Translations under genes and position numbers: made by a program
Part shown: in pieces, positions 34,050 through 45,760 of the stretch
Layout: each line of letters opens with the position of its first letter
Numbering within the stretch: position 1 is the stretch's first letter
NCBI GenBank assembly: GCA_009763385.1
Contig: CM019826.1
Location: 95,154,848-95,218,847, forward strand
Direction: 5' to 3'
DNA length: 64,000 nt
From: Coix lacryma-jobi var. lacryma-jobi
Lineage: Eukaryota; Streptophyta; Magnoliopsida; Poales; Poaceae
Notes under the pieces: model-generated
What the model was told of the DNA's origin: nothing
Seen by the model: only the letters and a program-made list of their open reading frames with translations
Database searches by the model: none

Positions 34050-35260
34050 AGCGTTGCTGCTTAGAAATTTGCTTGGCCCTCGTTGGCCCACGTCGCTCCT
34101 CCTCTCCATCTCGGCGACGCAAAGAAAGGGGAGAAAACGCGTAGTCGCACCCGTCTCCTCGCACGACTCCGCCTCTGCTGTTCGCGGGATCCCGCTACTC
34201 GCGCTACGCGGTCCCTCGGCTGCCCCGCCGCCTCCTCCCTCTCCCTCCTCCTCCTCCCTCTCTCCCGGTGTGCCGGGCGGCCGTGCGCCCCGACGGTGCC
34301 CGTTCCTAGGCACGGCGCCGCCTGGGTGCCAACCCCTCCCGGCGGGCCCTGCCCTCGGCGAAGCACCGCCCCTGCTCGGATGCGCCCTCGTCGCCCCCCT
34401 CCCTCCCGGCGACGTGGCCGTCGTCCACCGTCGCAGTCGCCTCTTAGACCCCAAGCCAAGGCGTCGTCCTGGGCGGATGGGCCTCGGCGTACCGGTCACA
34501 GCCGCCGCCCTAGGGTTCCAGTCTGCATCTACTGTTCTCCCCTCCGGTGGCGCACTGGTACGGCTCCCGGTCCGCGCCCTCTGGCGTGGCGGCGCACCAC
34601 AACACAGCGGCAGGTATCCCCCTGTGCACCTCTATCCCTCCCTCCCTCCTCGCTCGCACGACCTCCTGCGGGTGGTTGAGCAGGCCCCATGGCCCCTGGC
34701 CACTGCCGCTGCCCTGTCCGGCCGTGCTGGCCGCGCGACGCTTACTGTCGGCATATGGTAAGGTGCTCTCTCTCTCCCTCTCTCTTCTTGCTTGGTCTTC
34801 CTTCACGGCGGAGGCTCACGCCGACGGATCCGGTGCCTCCATGGATGGATCTGTCCCTCCTCCCCTCAGATCTGTAAATACCGAGGCCATCGGAGGTCAA
34901 CGACGGCGGTGGCTTCGTCCCCGCTCTCTCCCTCACTCACACGGCCTCCTACAGGTAGTTCAGCAGGCCCCATGGCCCCCGGCCACCGCCGCTGCCCTGT
35001 CCGGCCAGCCTGGCTGCGCAGCGCGGCAACCGCCGCTGCCCTGTTCGGCCGGCCTGACCACGCGGCGCTTACTGCAAGCATATGGTAAGGTTCTCTCTCT
35101 CTCCCTCTCTCCCTCCCTCCCTCCCTGCTCGGTCTTCGCACAGCACGGCGAGGGTCGAGCCCGCCAGTGCCCGTCGTCGCGGCTGTCCTTACCTCACTCA
35201 CCGCCGATTGGACCCGGCCTGCTGTGCTCTTCCCCTGCTCTCCATCTCCATCTCTCTATT
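34050..35260 (+). other. GC-rich exon-like cargo with internal duplication
   Basis: GC-rich sequence with frames of up to 268 codons (33955-34761). A block at about 34640-34800 is repeated at about 34925-35130 (GCAGGCCCCATGGCCCC, GCCGCTGCCCTGTCCGGCC, GGCGCTTACTG, CATATGGTAAGG). Each copy ends in ATATG/GTAAGG, a plausible 5' splice site. The second copy contains an extra repeat of CCGCCGCTGCCCTG. No domain is recognised, and frames in such DNA may be chance. Confidence 0.4.
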
Positions 35261-38200
35261 TATTATGAAAGATGAACAGATTAAAACATCTATTCGTTTT
35301 CTTGCAAGGTTAACACATGTCTGCCTTTGATTTGCTTGTGTGCAAGAACTGTTGGTGTCCAAGGTTTATGGTTCTGTGTAGTTATATTATATCTATAGCC
35401 TGAGCATATGCCAGTGCCGATGATGCAGTTATTCGAATTTCAACAAATCAGAGTGCCTAGGAATTGCATCCAGTAAATCCGAACGCATTTCTATGCCACT
35501 ACTGTTGCCTTCTATGTTCATCGTATTTGAAAGGCAATGATGTTGAAAATATCCCCCCCTCCTCATTAATGCCATCTGAGAATGTGCAGTCATCTTTACT
35601 ACCTTTTATGATCTTTTGATTTTGATTGTCATTTGAGGCTAAGCACAGCCATGTACTATAATGAGGAACCAATCTTTTATGATATTTCAATTGTGCTTTA
35701 TGATATTTCTATTCCAGCTTTATTCAGCTGAGGTATTTCGTATATGGAGTGGCAGACAACATTACATATATTGTCGTCTTGGGTTGGCTTAATGGACTGA
35801 GGCGCTTGGGCATATGCAATGATGAGCTATTTTTCCTACCAACAATCCACCCTTGTTTTCTGCAGCCCACTCCTATCTGAAAAAATAGGGAACTGTCCAA
35901 GCTTCATGCTTAGGTTGCAACTGTGTTGTACTATGGTTTTGTGCTCCATCAACCTTTGTTTTTGTTTTCTTCTGATTTACCGGGGATGTGAAAGAGTCTT
36001 ACGCCTGTTCAGCTTAGCACAGTTATAGTGGTTTTCCTATAGCTGCGATTACCTTTCCAGCTTATCACAGACATATTTTCATACATGCACATTTAGGCTT
36101 CGTGATTTTATCATCAATATGTCAGGTTCCATCTTTCTTTGATACTTATATTTGTTTATTTTCCATTGCCTCACTGTTGCTCGTGATGATTAGGCGGTTC
36201 TATCATTTAAGCTGGTGTTTTCCTTCCAAAAAAACATGTTTGTGGGGTGTTTCGTAGGTTAGGTTTTCTTTATTGCTGTTAGATTTGTTGTCTTCCTTAC
36301 CGTGTAATTTTCTATTTTCTTCCACATTGCCTCTCGTAATTATGATTTGCGTGCTCTTAAACAAGGTCTGAAGTTTATTTTGATTACACGGGCTCAGACA
36401 GTGTTCGTGTATTTTTTAAGAATCCCTTTTGGATCACACAATACTACAACTGCATGAGTTCTCAATTTTCAATTATTAGTATGTATTCCTTCAGCATCAC
36501 TATAGTCATTTGGACCCTTTCCATTGCATACTTCATCATGCTATCACAGTGTCGCCCTTCTTAGGTACATATCATACCCATGCAAGAATTCCGGTGTCTG
36601 CAGGAGCTCCATAGTAAGTATTATCACCCAAGCAATTCTAGGTTCTGGTTGTATGGTGATGATGGTCCAAAACAGTAGTTGCGTGTTCTAAGTGATAACT
36701 TACAAATCTAAAAACAGATATTGACTGTACTCACGCGTGGCTACCATTTTTTAAACCACTATCTGTATATTTGCTCGCAAAATTTAGAATGGATATATAT
36801 ATGTGATGCACTACAACTCTGTGGATCTTATATTCCAGATTGCTTTACTTGATGGTTCTGTTTTCGTGTCCATGGCAATGCCAAATAGTTAAAAATAAAT
36901 TCGTTGTTTCTTTTTACTGTGCAAGTCCACTGAGAATATAAGGTCAGTGCATTTCCTCTCAAACTGATCTAATATGCTTGGCAATCTATTTTTCTTCCGC
37001 TGATGTGGATGGTTGATTGTTTGTTTGATTATTTCTTCCAAGACCTAAGAATTCCACAGGTACCCCTTCTTAGCTTTGGTTATTCGAACACCCATCAGGT
37101 ATGCCGACGCCTTCTCTTCCTTGCCTTCTGTACAAAAACGAGTAACTAAACAAGGGTTTAATCTATTTGCATTCAGATATAATCTAATTACAATCTATTG
37201 TGCCTACTATTTCCTCTCTATGCTGTTCTTGCCTTCCTGTCCCTGTTAAGGCTGTTCGTCATGTCCATACATGTCTTGTTTCTTCTTCACCTGGTTACAG
37301 TACGGATATTCAGACAGGTTCACCTAGGGAGGCCTGCGCAGCATTCGTGGGGATTCCTGAAATGAAATTATTGCTTATTACCATAATGTGTTCAGTTTGC
37401 GCTAATTGATTCTTACCTGTTTGCAGGGACAGGATATCCTGAGCTGGTTAGTCGGCTATACGTAAGGCCTCCCGTCGTCTCCCCTGCTTCTTGGTATGTC
37501 GTTCTTCATCGGCACTGCTTATCTTTTGGTTGGGCTTCTAATGGCTTATCTGCTGTGTTTACTGCTTTGCACGGCTTATGAATTTCTTGTGTTCTATTGA
37601 CCTTCTGCGTGCGGTAAGTGCGGTTTCACTTTTAAACCCAGTTGCATCGGTCAAATGAATGGCAAAAATTTCCTTGCGATTTTCAGAAAAAAAACTTTTC
37701 AACCACACAAATACGCATGGTATGATGTTTGTAATCACAAACTCATTATTTATTTATCTACTTATTTTATACCATTTTCTACAGATATATACCGATTGGA
37801 TGTTACATGTAAATATACTCTCCCCATTCAGGGTTAACGAAATTTTGTTTTTTAGATATTTTGTACTATACATCTAAAGATACTTTATATCTATATATGT
37901 GGGTAAAATAGTACATGTAAAAAACATGAATCGGTTGCTGCCTCGGGCGTCCTGTAACTTGCTGATTGTTGCTTCGGACTTTGATCTGGTTTCCAGGCCT
38001 GCGCGTGTTGTAACTTGGTGATTGCTGCTTCGGACGACCTGTAGTTTCCTGATTGTTGCTTCGGTGCATGCCCACTTCACTTGGCTTCCTGATTGTTGCT
38101 TCGGTGCATGGCCACTTCACTTAGCCTCACCTATTTCTTTCGTTTGTTTGCAGAGTGATAATCTGCTACGTACCTTAATTTGAACCTACCGCTTCTGCGT

Positions 38201-39040
38201 ACATCCACTTTCTTCTCTCAACGCCATCTGTGGGCCTATCTTGTGCTGCTTGAAGAAGAGTTAATCATCTCTACTGATTCCCGGAAAGTTCGCGCATATA
38301 CTCCCTGATTACCTTTACACCAAACTACACTTTATTCCCACACATGCTGCGGTTAATCTTCAGTTATGGTTAAACCATGCTATATGATTTGGAGCGCTAA
38401 CCAGCTCATTGTATTTACCTTTTCGATTTGTTATTTTTCAAAACTAAATAATTAGGGAGGTCAGTGCAGCCAAGAAACAGCGCCGAGACAGAGATTGACC
38501 GGACAGATGTTTTTTTCACCGTGTTCCACCCTCCTCAACTGATCTCTCATCATCTCTTATTCTGGTTTCTCCTTTCCCATTGGTAGAGTTGGTGTTGTAT
38601 TCGCTTTAAAAAGAACGTACTTCACACGACGCCCAATAGTTGTGCTTCTCGCTGTCCTTTGGGCACGCCGTCTCTGTGTGTGTTTCGTGTTATAGGCACA
38701 CAACTAGATGGCATTGGTGGTTTAGACGTACCTGTTGTCTGCTGTTTTGTGTCTAATTTATCACGTTTACACATTTTTTGAGGCCTCTAAAATCCCTGTG
38801 CTCATTGGTGAGCTCCCAATTTTCACATTTCATTTGCTGCCATAATCTCCGACTGCAGATTTTTGCTTCTGCATGATGCTTCATATGTCAGGTTTGTTCA
38901 TTGGCTCTTCTATGACTACAGGATTGTCAGGACTTCCTTTCTCGGGTAATATACCTAAGTCTAATGTTCATAAAAGTTGATATTCAGTTCAGGTGATTCC
39001 TACTGGTATATGATGCAGTCCTATTACATGTGGTTCCTAC
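35261..39040 (+). other. AT-rich intron-like cargo of the Helitron
   Basis: T-rich sequence with many TTGCAG and GTATG words and no long frame, resembling introns and 3' flank of a captured gene. A 40 bp tandem duplication (TTCCTGATTGTTGCTTCGG...) is at 38046-38085 and 38086-38125, with partial copies at about 37968 and 38019. Confidence 0.35.
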
Positions 39041-39047
39041 TGATGTA

Positions 39048-39245
39048 CTCCCTCCGTCCCAAAATAGATGTTATTTTCGTTTCCCAATAAGTCAAATATT
39101 TTATAACTTTGACCAATGATATATTAATTATATATTAAAGAACATTAATATTTAGAATACATGATTAGTATCATTAGGTAGATTGTTGAATATACTTTTA
39201 TAATAAACTTATTTACCACAAAGTTTTTTGGGTACGTCCTTCTGT
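39048..39245. mobile_element. Stowaway-like MITE, degenerate right end
   Basis: It starts CTCCCTCCGTCCCAAAATAG after TA (39046-39047), the common grass Stowaway terminus. The body (AACTTTGACCAATGAT, TTATAATAAACTTATTT) fits. The right end near TTTTTTGGGTACG is badly decayed, so the boundary is approximate. Confidence 0.6.
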
Positions 39246-40769
39246 ATGATGCTCACTGAGTTTGCCTATTTTATTTCTTGCCTAATAGGACTGCCACATA
39301 TCTTACAGAAGAGTTCAATGGTTTGTGGCATGGATGCAACAGAGTCTCAAGATGCTAAGGATTAGAGCCTTGGAATCCATGTGGTCTGAAAGCAAACTGC
39401 TAGAAGGTGTACGCGCATGGTACTGTCAAAAATTTTCTGTGTCAAGGGTTTAGTAGCTTGCAATTTACCAACCTATTCATTATCAATGACTCAGATGAGT
39501 CCACTTCATTGAGAACGTAATTGCACGCATAGTAATAACTAAAGGTTAATTTCATTTTTTAGGTCTTTCTTTGACTGAAGTTGGTAACAACCAAAAAAGC
39601 AACGTGTTGTCTATTGTCAGTTCACTTAGCATGCCAAGTTACTACCTGTTGCCGCTCATTAGAAGGTAAATTTTTTACTTTAAATGCAGTCCTTTTATAT
39701 GTAGTACTGTTAAAGGGAAACTTGCTCCCTTTATAAAACAATGGGTCCAGGGTCACAGTATTGCCACTTAGGCAATAATCCAATCCCCTCTCCTTGATTA
39801 TCAATTTCCCAGACTTTTATGTAATTTGTTGAACTCCAGGTTCTCATCTGCATGCATATGGTTAGTTTACAGACCTGGTGTGATAAGGGTAATTTCGATT
39901 AGACCGAAGCTGCTAAATACAGTGGTTAGGTGTGGTTTGGGTCTAGATTTAAGACCACTACCAGGTTTGCCTGTGCAGCATGGCGTTGCCAGCTACAAAT
40001 TCGGCAGCACAGAGCAGCGAACAAGATGTTAGGCGTCAGGCTGTGCGTGTACGTGAAATGGTACCCGATCGGTGACCATTCCACCCGGTCACTCTTACCA
40101 CAATGTTTGATGAATGGATTGGATTTGAGTTAACACGACGTTCAATTGGAATGAGCTGGATGTTTACAATAAGAAATTAGTTTCAATTGGATTGGTTCGT
40201 TCTTTAGGCTGCATATGTTTTGTGTTGCTTTGTTTGGATATGAATGAATCCGCATCCATATTTATATATAATTGCTTCATTCAGTTAAGATGCAACATCT
40301 TGTATTTTTAATTCTTCTATTTCGTTCTCAGCGCGATGATTGTTCCAAGTGAGACGGTGCAATTTGCGTCTTTGAAATGAACTCCGTACCATATTAAAAA
40401 AAACTTCCAAGCATACTTACCAGACATAACTATCTTTGTAAAAATGTGTTTACAGTTACGCCGCAGCAGAACTCCGACAAAGATGAAGCAGGCTGGGAAT
40501 CGGACCGCTCCTATTGGAAAATGTACTAAGCATTCCTCCTTTTACAACTGCAATGATAGAAACCAGCAACTGCTTCGCTCTATCATTAAGTGTCACCTCT
40601 CCTGGACAAATTAACATCTTATTATCATGAAAGCTACTACTACTGTATTCTGAACTAATATCCTATTCTACGCTATGTTGTCAACGACCTTCATTTTCAG
40701 ACTCAGAGTTATGTATATATAAATATGTACCGTTTCTCGCTAAGTCATACTTCGCGTAAGTTTTCAATG

Positions 40770-40798
40770 GGCGCGCCGGGGCGCGCCGCTATTACTAG
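40770..40798 (+). terminator. Helitron 3' terminal hairpin and CTAG
   Basis: The arms GGCGCGC and GCGCGCC enclose CGGG, followed by GCTATTA and CTAG. The hairpin marks the end of rolling-circle transposition. It is not a transcription terminator. Confidence 0.75.
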
Positions 40799-42767
40799 TA
40801 GGATGTACAATTGAACGAGCGTCGTGCTAACGTCGAGGATAACGTTTACAAAAGTTCACGGGTTCGACCTTGACGATGGTGGGGAAGACGAGGCTTCAGC
40901 GGAGAGTTGCCGAAGGCGCCGGGGAATGTCGTGGTCAGCCGAGGAAGGCTTGGTCGGTCGTGGAGAGTACCGGCCACCTGTAGCCAACCCCTGGTCGGCT
41001 GTGGCTTGCTGCTGGCTGGCTGCAGCTAGCCGGATGGAGTGCTTGGCCGAACGTGGCAGCGAGTGTCCGAGAGGTGCTCGGAGGGCAACCGAGCTCTGGT
41101 GAAGGAGTCGCGATCCCGACGGCTTTCCTGCAGCAGTGTTCATCATGGATGGGAGATGGGTTTGTGGTACCGTGGGCTCACCAACGTCTTGGAGTAGCGG
41201 AAGTCGCGGTGGTGGTGGCGAGGTCGACACCGGCCTACGGCGACGGTGGAGATGCAAGGCGCGGCTGCTAGTTTATCCGCACGATCAGCTGGCCGGCCGC
41301 ATCTCCGGCGGGCGTGGCGAGGCGTTCTGGCCGAGGCTTGATGCGGCACGGCTCAGTGCAATGCGGTTCATCGCGGTGGCAGCTGGTGATGCGGCCGCAG
41401 CTGTCTCGGCGCGGAGGGAGGATCCTGGTGGCGGTGTGGTGGTCGTGGTTGCAGCGTGAACGGCGCGGCCGGTCTCGTCTCAGTGCGGCAGCTAGCGCCG
41501 ACCATCGGTCTGCTGAGCTCGGGCGTGGCCGTGTCGTAGCAAGCTGGGCGGAGTAGAGATGGGGCTGCAGACGTTGGGCGACATCGCGGCGTGGCGTGGC
41601 CTTGGCCACGGCTTGCGCGACCGCTGCAGATGGTCACGGCACGGACGGTGGGCGACGTCGGCGCGGCGTGGCTGGAGGACGGCGCTGGCGCTGCTGCGGC
41701 TAGCCAGCGCGATCAGGCGGTGCGGCGAGGCAGCTCGACGACATGGTGTTCAGCGTCGAGGACATGGTTCCGGGGGCGTGGCGTCGCGGCCACGACGTCG
41801 TCGGTGGTGCTGGGCGGACAGCGCTCGGCGTGGCGGCTTGGCGTGACCACCACCTCGTCTGGCAGGGCGTGGGGCGGCCAGCGTGGCCAGAGGCGCAGGT
41901 CGTGGCCATGGCGGCCTCGCGGCTACGGCGGAGGGAGCGGTGGCTTGGGAGGAGGAGGCAAGCGATGGCTGCAGGCTTGGGCGACCGCGCTGAGGGAGGA
42001 AGAGGAGAGCGGCGATGGCGGCGGCCGGTTGAAGAAGAAGTGGAAGAGGAGCGGCGGCCGAGGTCTTTATACGATGGCGCGGCTAGGGTTCTTCGAGGGT
42101 GTGACCATCCTCGACGTCCGTGCCCACCTCGGGACATGCGGCGTCCATCGCGCGGGGTGGGGAGTGCGCGCGGAGGGTGGGCGCCAGAGCGGCGGCGGCG
42201 CGCCTGGGGAGCAGGGCGCTTTTGGATGCCAGGCGGCGGCCACTTGGGCCAACTGGGTCGTGCAGCGGGGCCAGGGCGAGGCGAGTGGCCGAGCTGGGCT
42301 GGCAAGGGACTTGGGGAGGCCAGCGGCGTGGGTCACGGGCCAATGGCTGGCTGGGCTAGGCCGGTGTGGGAAGAGGAGGGAAGGAAGAGCAGGCTGGCTG
42401 GGGAGCTTTCGGCCCAATGGAAGGAAATTGAGGTTTGTCTATTTTGCTAGAGAAAGAAAAGGATTCAAATGGACACGAGAACAAGTTGGTATTAAATTCA
42501 AAAGATAAATTGAAAAAGATTCAAATAGAAGGTCGGGGATCATTGAGAGAGACTCGAGATAACCAAGAGAAATACAAGGAGGTTGCTATGATCATGTGCT
42601 CTCCAACATAAGACTTAAGTTGTAAAGAGAATCTCTAGCTAACTCCTACAAGCAATATTATATGAATGCAACAATTTATTTATAAATTGTTCTCGGTTCA
42701 GCTAGCAACTACATGCTCCACTTAATCACAGAAAATTTTAAAAAGTCCGAATTTTCGGGTTGTTACA

Positions 42768-45760
42768 GTCCACCCACCTTACAAGGATCTCGTCCTTGAG
42801 ATTTTGTAGTTAGTGCTAATGAGTCAGGTTTTCGCTGTCAAGTCACATGCATTAATGCTTTTGATTTTGATCTCTAGCATGTTGAAGAGGAGTTTTGGAA
42901 ACATTTGTTCTTTTAAAATGGAGAAACAACTTTGTTTTGCTAAGTAAGGGAAATTCTTTTTAGGAAATCCATTTTTCAAATTCTAGTTGAAAACGCTTTT
43001 GTAAACATCATTTTTAGAAAAACACACTTAACCGGTAGTTCAAATCCTTTTTAGAAAATCAGTTCGATTTTCGAAATCAAACCTTTGTCCAAAATATTTT
43101 CGGGAAGAACCCAAGAAATAGTTTTGGGAAAAACCTTGTTTTTGCAAAGCGTCCTCTCTTTTTAAATGAGAGAGTTTTTGAAAACATCTAGATCGAGGAA
43201 TGATTTTTCGCAATCAAAGCCGGTTTGGTTGAAAACTTCTTTAAACATGATAGAGCATAGCGGGGTTTTCAAAAACTTTTCAATTCGGGAAGTCATTTGA
43301 AAAGAGGGAAAAGCGGGGTTCTCGTAAAACTTTTTAGAAGAGTTTTATATAAAAGGAGATTTGAAAAGGAAAGTAGTGGTTTTGATAAACATAGATTTTG
43401 GAAATTTTGAAGTAGGTACAAAACGGGTTTTGGAAAACATACTCTTAAAGACCTTTTTACATAGGGAAAAACGTTATAGGGTAGGATTTTTACTATAGAA
43501 ATAGATTTTCACAAACTTTTTGAATCCTTGTTTTAAACGAAAGAGGGGAAGGGTTTTGGGATAGAATTCAATTTTTTTTAAAATCCTTTGAAAATAAGTT
43601 TGCAAAACTTTTCGAAATCCAGAGGTGGTATTTGAAGTAAATACATTGGGGGGTTTCTAAATAAAGATACACATTTTTGCTTTTCCAATATGTTTTGAAA
43701 TCAAATTATTTCGAAAGATGGTTTTAAAAGAGGCATTACTCCATGCGCTTTTGAAAATAAAAGCAACGTAGCTTTCAAGGTCGATTCAAACTAAATTAAT
43801 AGCTTCTGAAAATGCAAATAATTATTTATTTTGAAATTGAAAATTGATTGCAAAAAGGCTTCTTAAAATGGAGACAATGTATATATATATATATGCAATA
43901 GTTTTTGTTTTATAAATCCATTTGAAATTCAAAGAGGGTCATGGCTCCTTGGTCTAAATCAAAAGGTTTTGAAATAAAGTCGAGCCAGGGGTTTGAAAGT
44001 GTTTTGTTTAAGTTAGAAGTGCGGACTATCATTTTTGAAAATGGTTTTGCTATTCAAATCTCTTGTGTTCTTAGAATAAACTTCTCGCAAGAGGTTTTGA
44101 AAAGGATTCAAAATAGGCTTTTGACATTTTTTTTTTAAAAAAATCAAGGCTTCTTTTGGGAAAGATTGTCAAATACAGGGGCCTTTTAAAAGGGAAGTAC
44201 TTCGAAATCAAAACATTTTATAAGACTTTTGGCAAAATGGTATTTTGGAAATAGAGAGGATACATGGCTTGAATAACCCTTTTGAAAGAGACGTTTTGCA
44301 ACGCTTTTTAAATCTTGTACGGGTTTTAAAGAGAAATCATTTTGCAAATCATTTTAAATCTGGGTCGGGTTTTGATGATGTTTGGAATCGACACGGATTT
44401 GCAGTAAAAGTCTTTTGAAGGTCTTTTTGTTCCCAAAAATAAAACACACTCCTTTATTTTTAAAGGATTTTGAAACAAGCGGTTTGAAAATTATTAGTGA
44501 AACAGGACGTTGCTCCGTTTTGTTTAGAGACTTTCAAAACTACTTTTGAAACCGGTTTTAAAACATGCCTTCTTTTTGAAAAGCAAGGATTTCGCAATCA
44601 AATTTATTTTCAGAAACCTTTTCAACACAACTTTTGAAATAACTTTGGAAGAGCTCTTCTTGGTTTGACAAATACTTTTTAACACGGTTGCAAGACATTC
44701 TTTTTGCAAGGGTTTTGTTTGATAAAACAGTTGCAAAGCATATTTTTTTGAAAGAAGAGCCGATTTTGGAAAGTGGAACATAGCTCTCGGTTTGAAAATA
44801 AAATCTGTTCAAAACCAAATCGAGCCAAGGGCCATTGATTTGAAATTATTCCACTTAGTGAAAGCAAAACTTTGTTTATTAAAATAGTTGCGAAGCATTC
44901 TTTGAAAGTAGGATTGATTTTTGGAAAAGAGACTTGTCTCTTAGTTTGAAATCAAAATAATTTAAAACAAAATCGAGCCAGGGTCCTTTGGTTTGAACAC
45001 ATTTTACTTAATGAAAGCAAAACTTGGTTTCCTGAAGTCGGGTTTTGAAACACTTTTTGAAAAAAAGAAAATAGTTTTCACACTGCCTTTTTAATAGCTT
45101 TTGAAGGGAAATAGTTTGAAAGGGAATCTAAATCTGTTTTCTTTGAAAAGGGAAGAACATTTCGAAAACTCCTTTTTTTAAGACCATTTTCCTTTGAATC
45201 AGAAAACCTTTTGTGGAAGAATAGAAATTTTTCAATCGAAAGGAAGAGAAGTTTTGGAAAACTTGTTTAGTTAGAAAGCCAAAGACATTTTGAAATAGTC
45301 TTGAAAGACATGATGCATCGGTTCGTAACTTCGGGTAGTTGGGTCACTTATGTACTACCTGGAGGGTCTTGGTTTGGACCCATCCAGAGATAACCAGGGT
45401 CCAGAGTCATTATATATAAAACAACTCTATGAATTACACTCAGGTAGTAAAAACGAATGAAAGCGCAGAAACACAAGACCCAGGCAATCAGACAGCATTA
45501 CAACACCTATATGCATAGTGTTGACTTAAGGTGACTCTTTAAACCTTCAAGTCTCACACATCTATCGTCTAGCATGGGCAGACATGGGGTATGTTCTTTT
45601 CTAGACAACTTTTCCAGGGTAAGAGTGCTAGTAAGTAGCAGAAGTCAAGGCGGGGAAAAAGAGACAAGTGCCGGCAGTTATTAGATAAGATGTTTGGCTT
45701 CTAAACTAGTATTTGGTCCTGAGGTTTTGTCCTAAGGTCAAGTATGACTCTAATACCAAC
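42768..45760 (-). mobile_element. non-coding interior of LARD-like element D
   Basis: On the minus strand the primer site TGGTATTAGAGTC (45758-45746) is two bases from the 5' LTR, and the polypurine tract AAGGTGGGTGGAC (42780-42768) abuts the 3' LTR. Nearly 3 kb between them contain no long frame and no gag or pol motif. On the plus strand TTTTGAAA, TTTTGGAAA and similar words recur many dozens of times from about 42890 to 45300, giving a monotonous composition. Such interiors are packaged by a partner's gag and often fold extensively. Confidence 0.75.

Larger units (their letters stand above)
33960..40798 (+). mobile_element. Helitron with gene-like cargo
   Basis: The other D LTR reads ATGAA/TAGGATG at 49014-49026 without interruption, which fixes the insertion between A and T. 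The 3' end is CTAG (40795-40798), preceded by a hairpin with 7-base arms GGCGCGC/GCGCGCC (about 40770-40787) and seven bases, a textbook Helitron terminator. The 5' end is TTTACTC rather than TC; a C-to-T change of the second base would explain this. There is no target duplication, as expected. No Rep/helicase frame is visible, so it is non-autonomous. The cargo looks like leader, exon and intron sequence of an unidentified gene. Confidence 0.75.
30704..42767 (-). mobile_element. element D 3' LTR, main part (interrupted by a Helitron)
   Basis: 30704-33959 and 40799-42767 align with 46107-49021 and 49022-54095 of the other LTR. It ends CGGGTTGTTACA, the inverse of the LTR start. The 40.8-42.4 kb part is GC-rich with frames of up to 305 codons on both strands. 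The equivalent frames in the other LTR differ in length and continuity, so they are not called genes. A minus-strand TATA box (TATAAAG) lies at 42065-42071. Confidence 0.8.

Noticed and set aside
33909..34761. Frames of 196 and 268 codons on opposite strands at the Helitron start
   Set aside because: One frame crosses the Helitron boundary into D sequence, and both lie in proline/arginine-coding GC-rich DNA. Kept only as exon-like cargo, not as CDS.
41591..42508. 305-codon open frame in D 3' LTR, with overlapping frames on the other strand
   Set aside because: It is GC-rich sequence open in several frames at once. The equivalent frame in the other LTR (52956-53777) has a different length and indels that are not multiples of three. 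No domain is recognisable.
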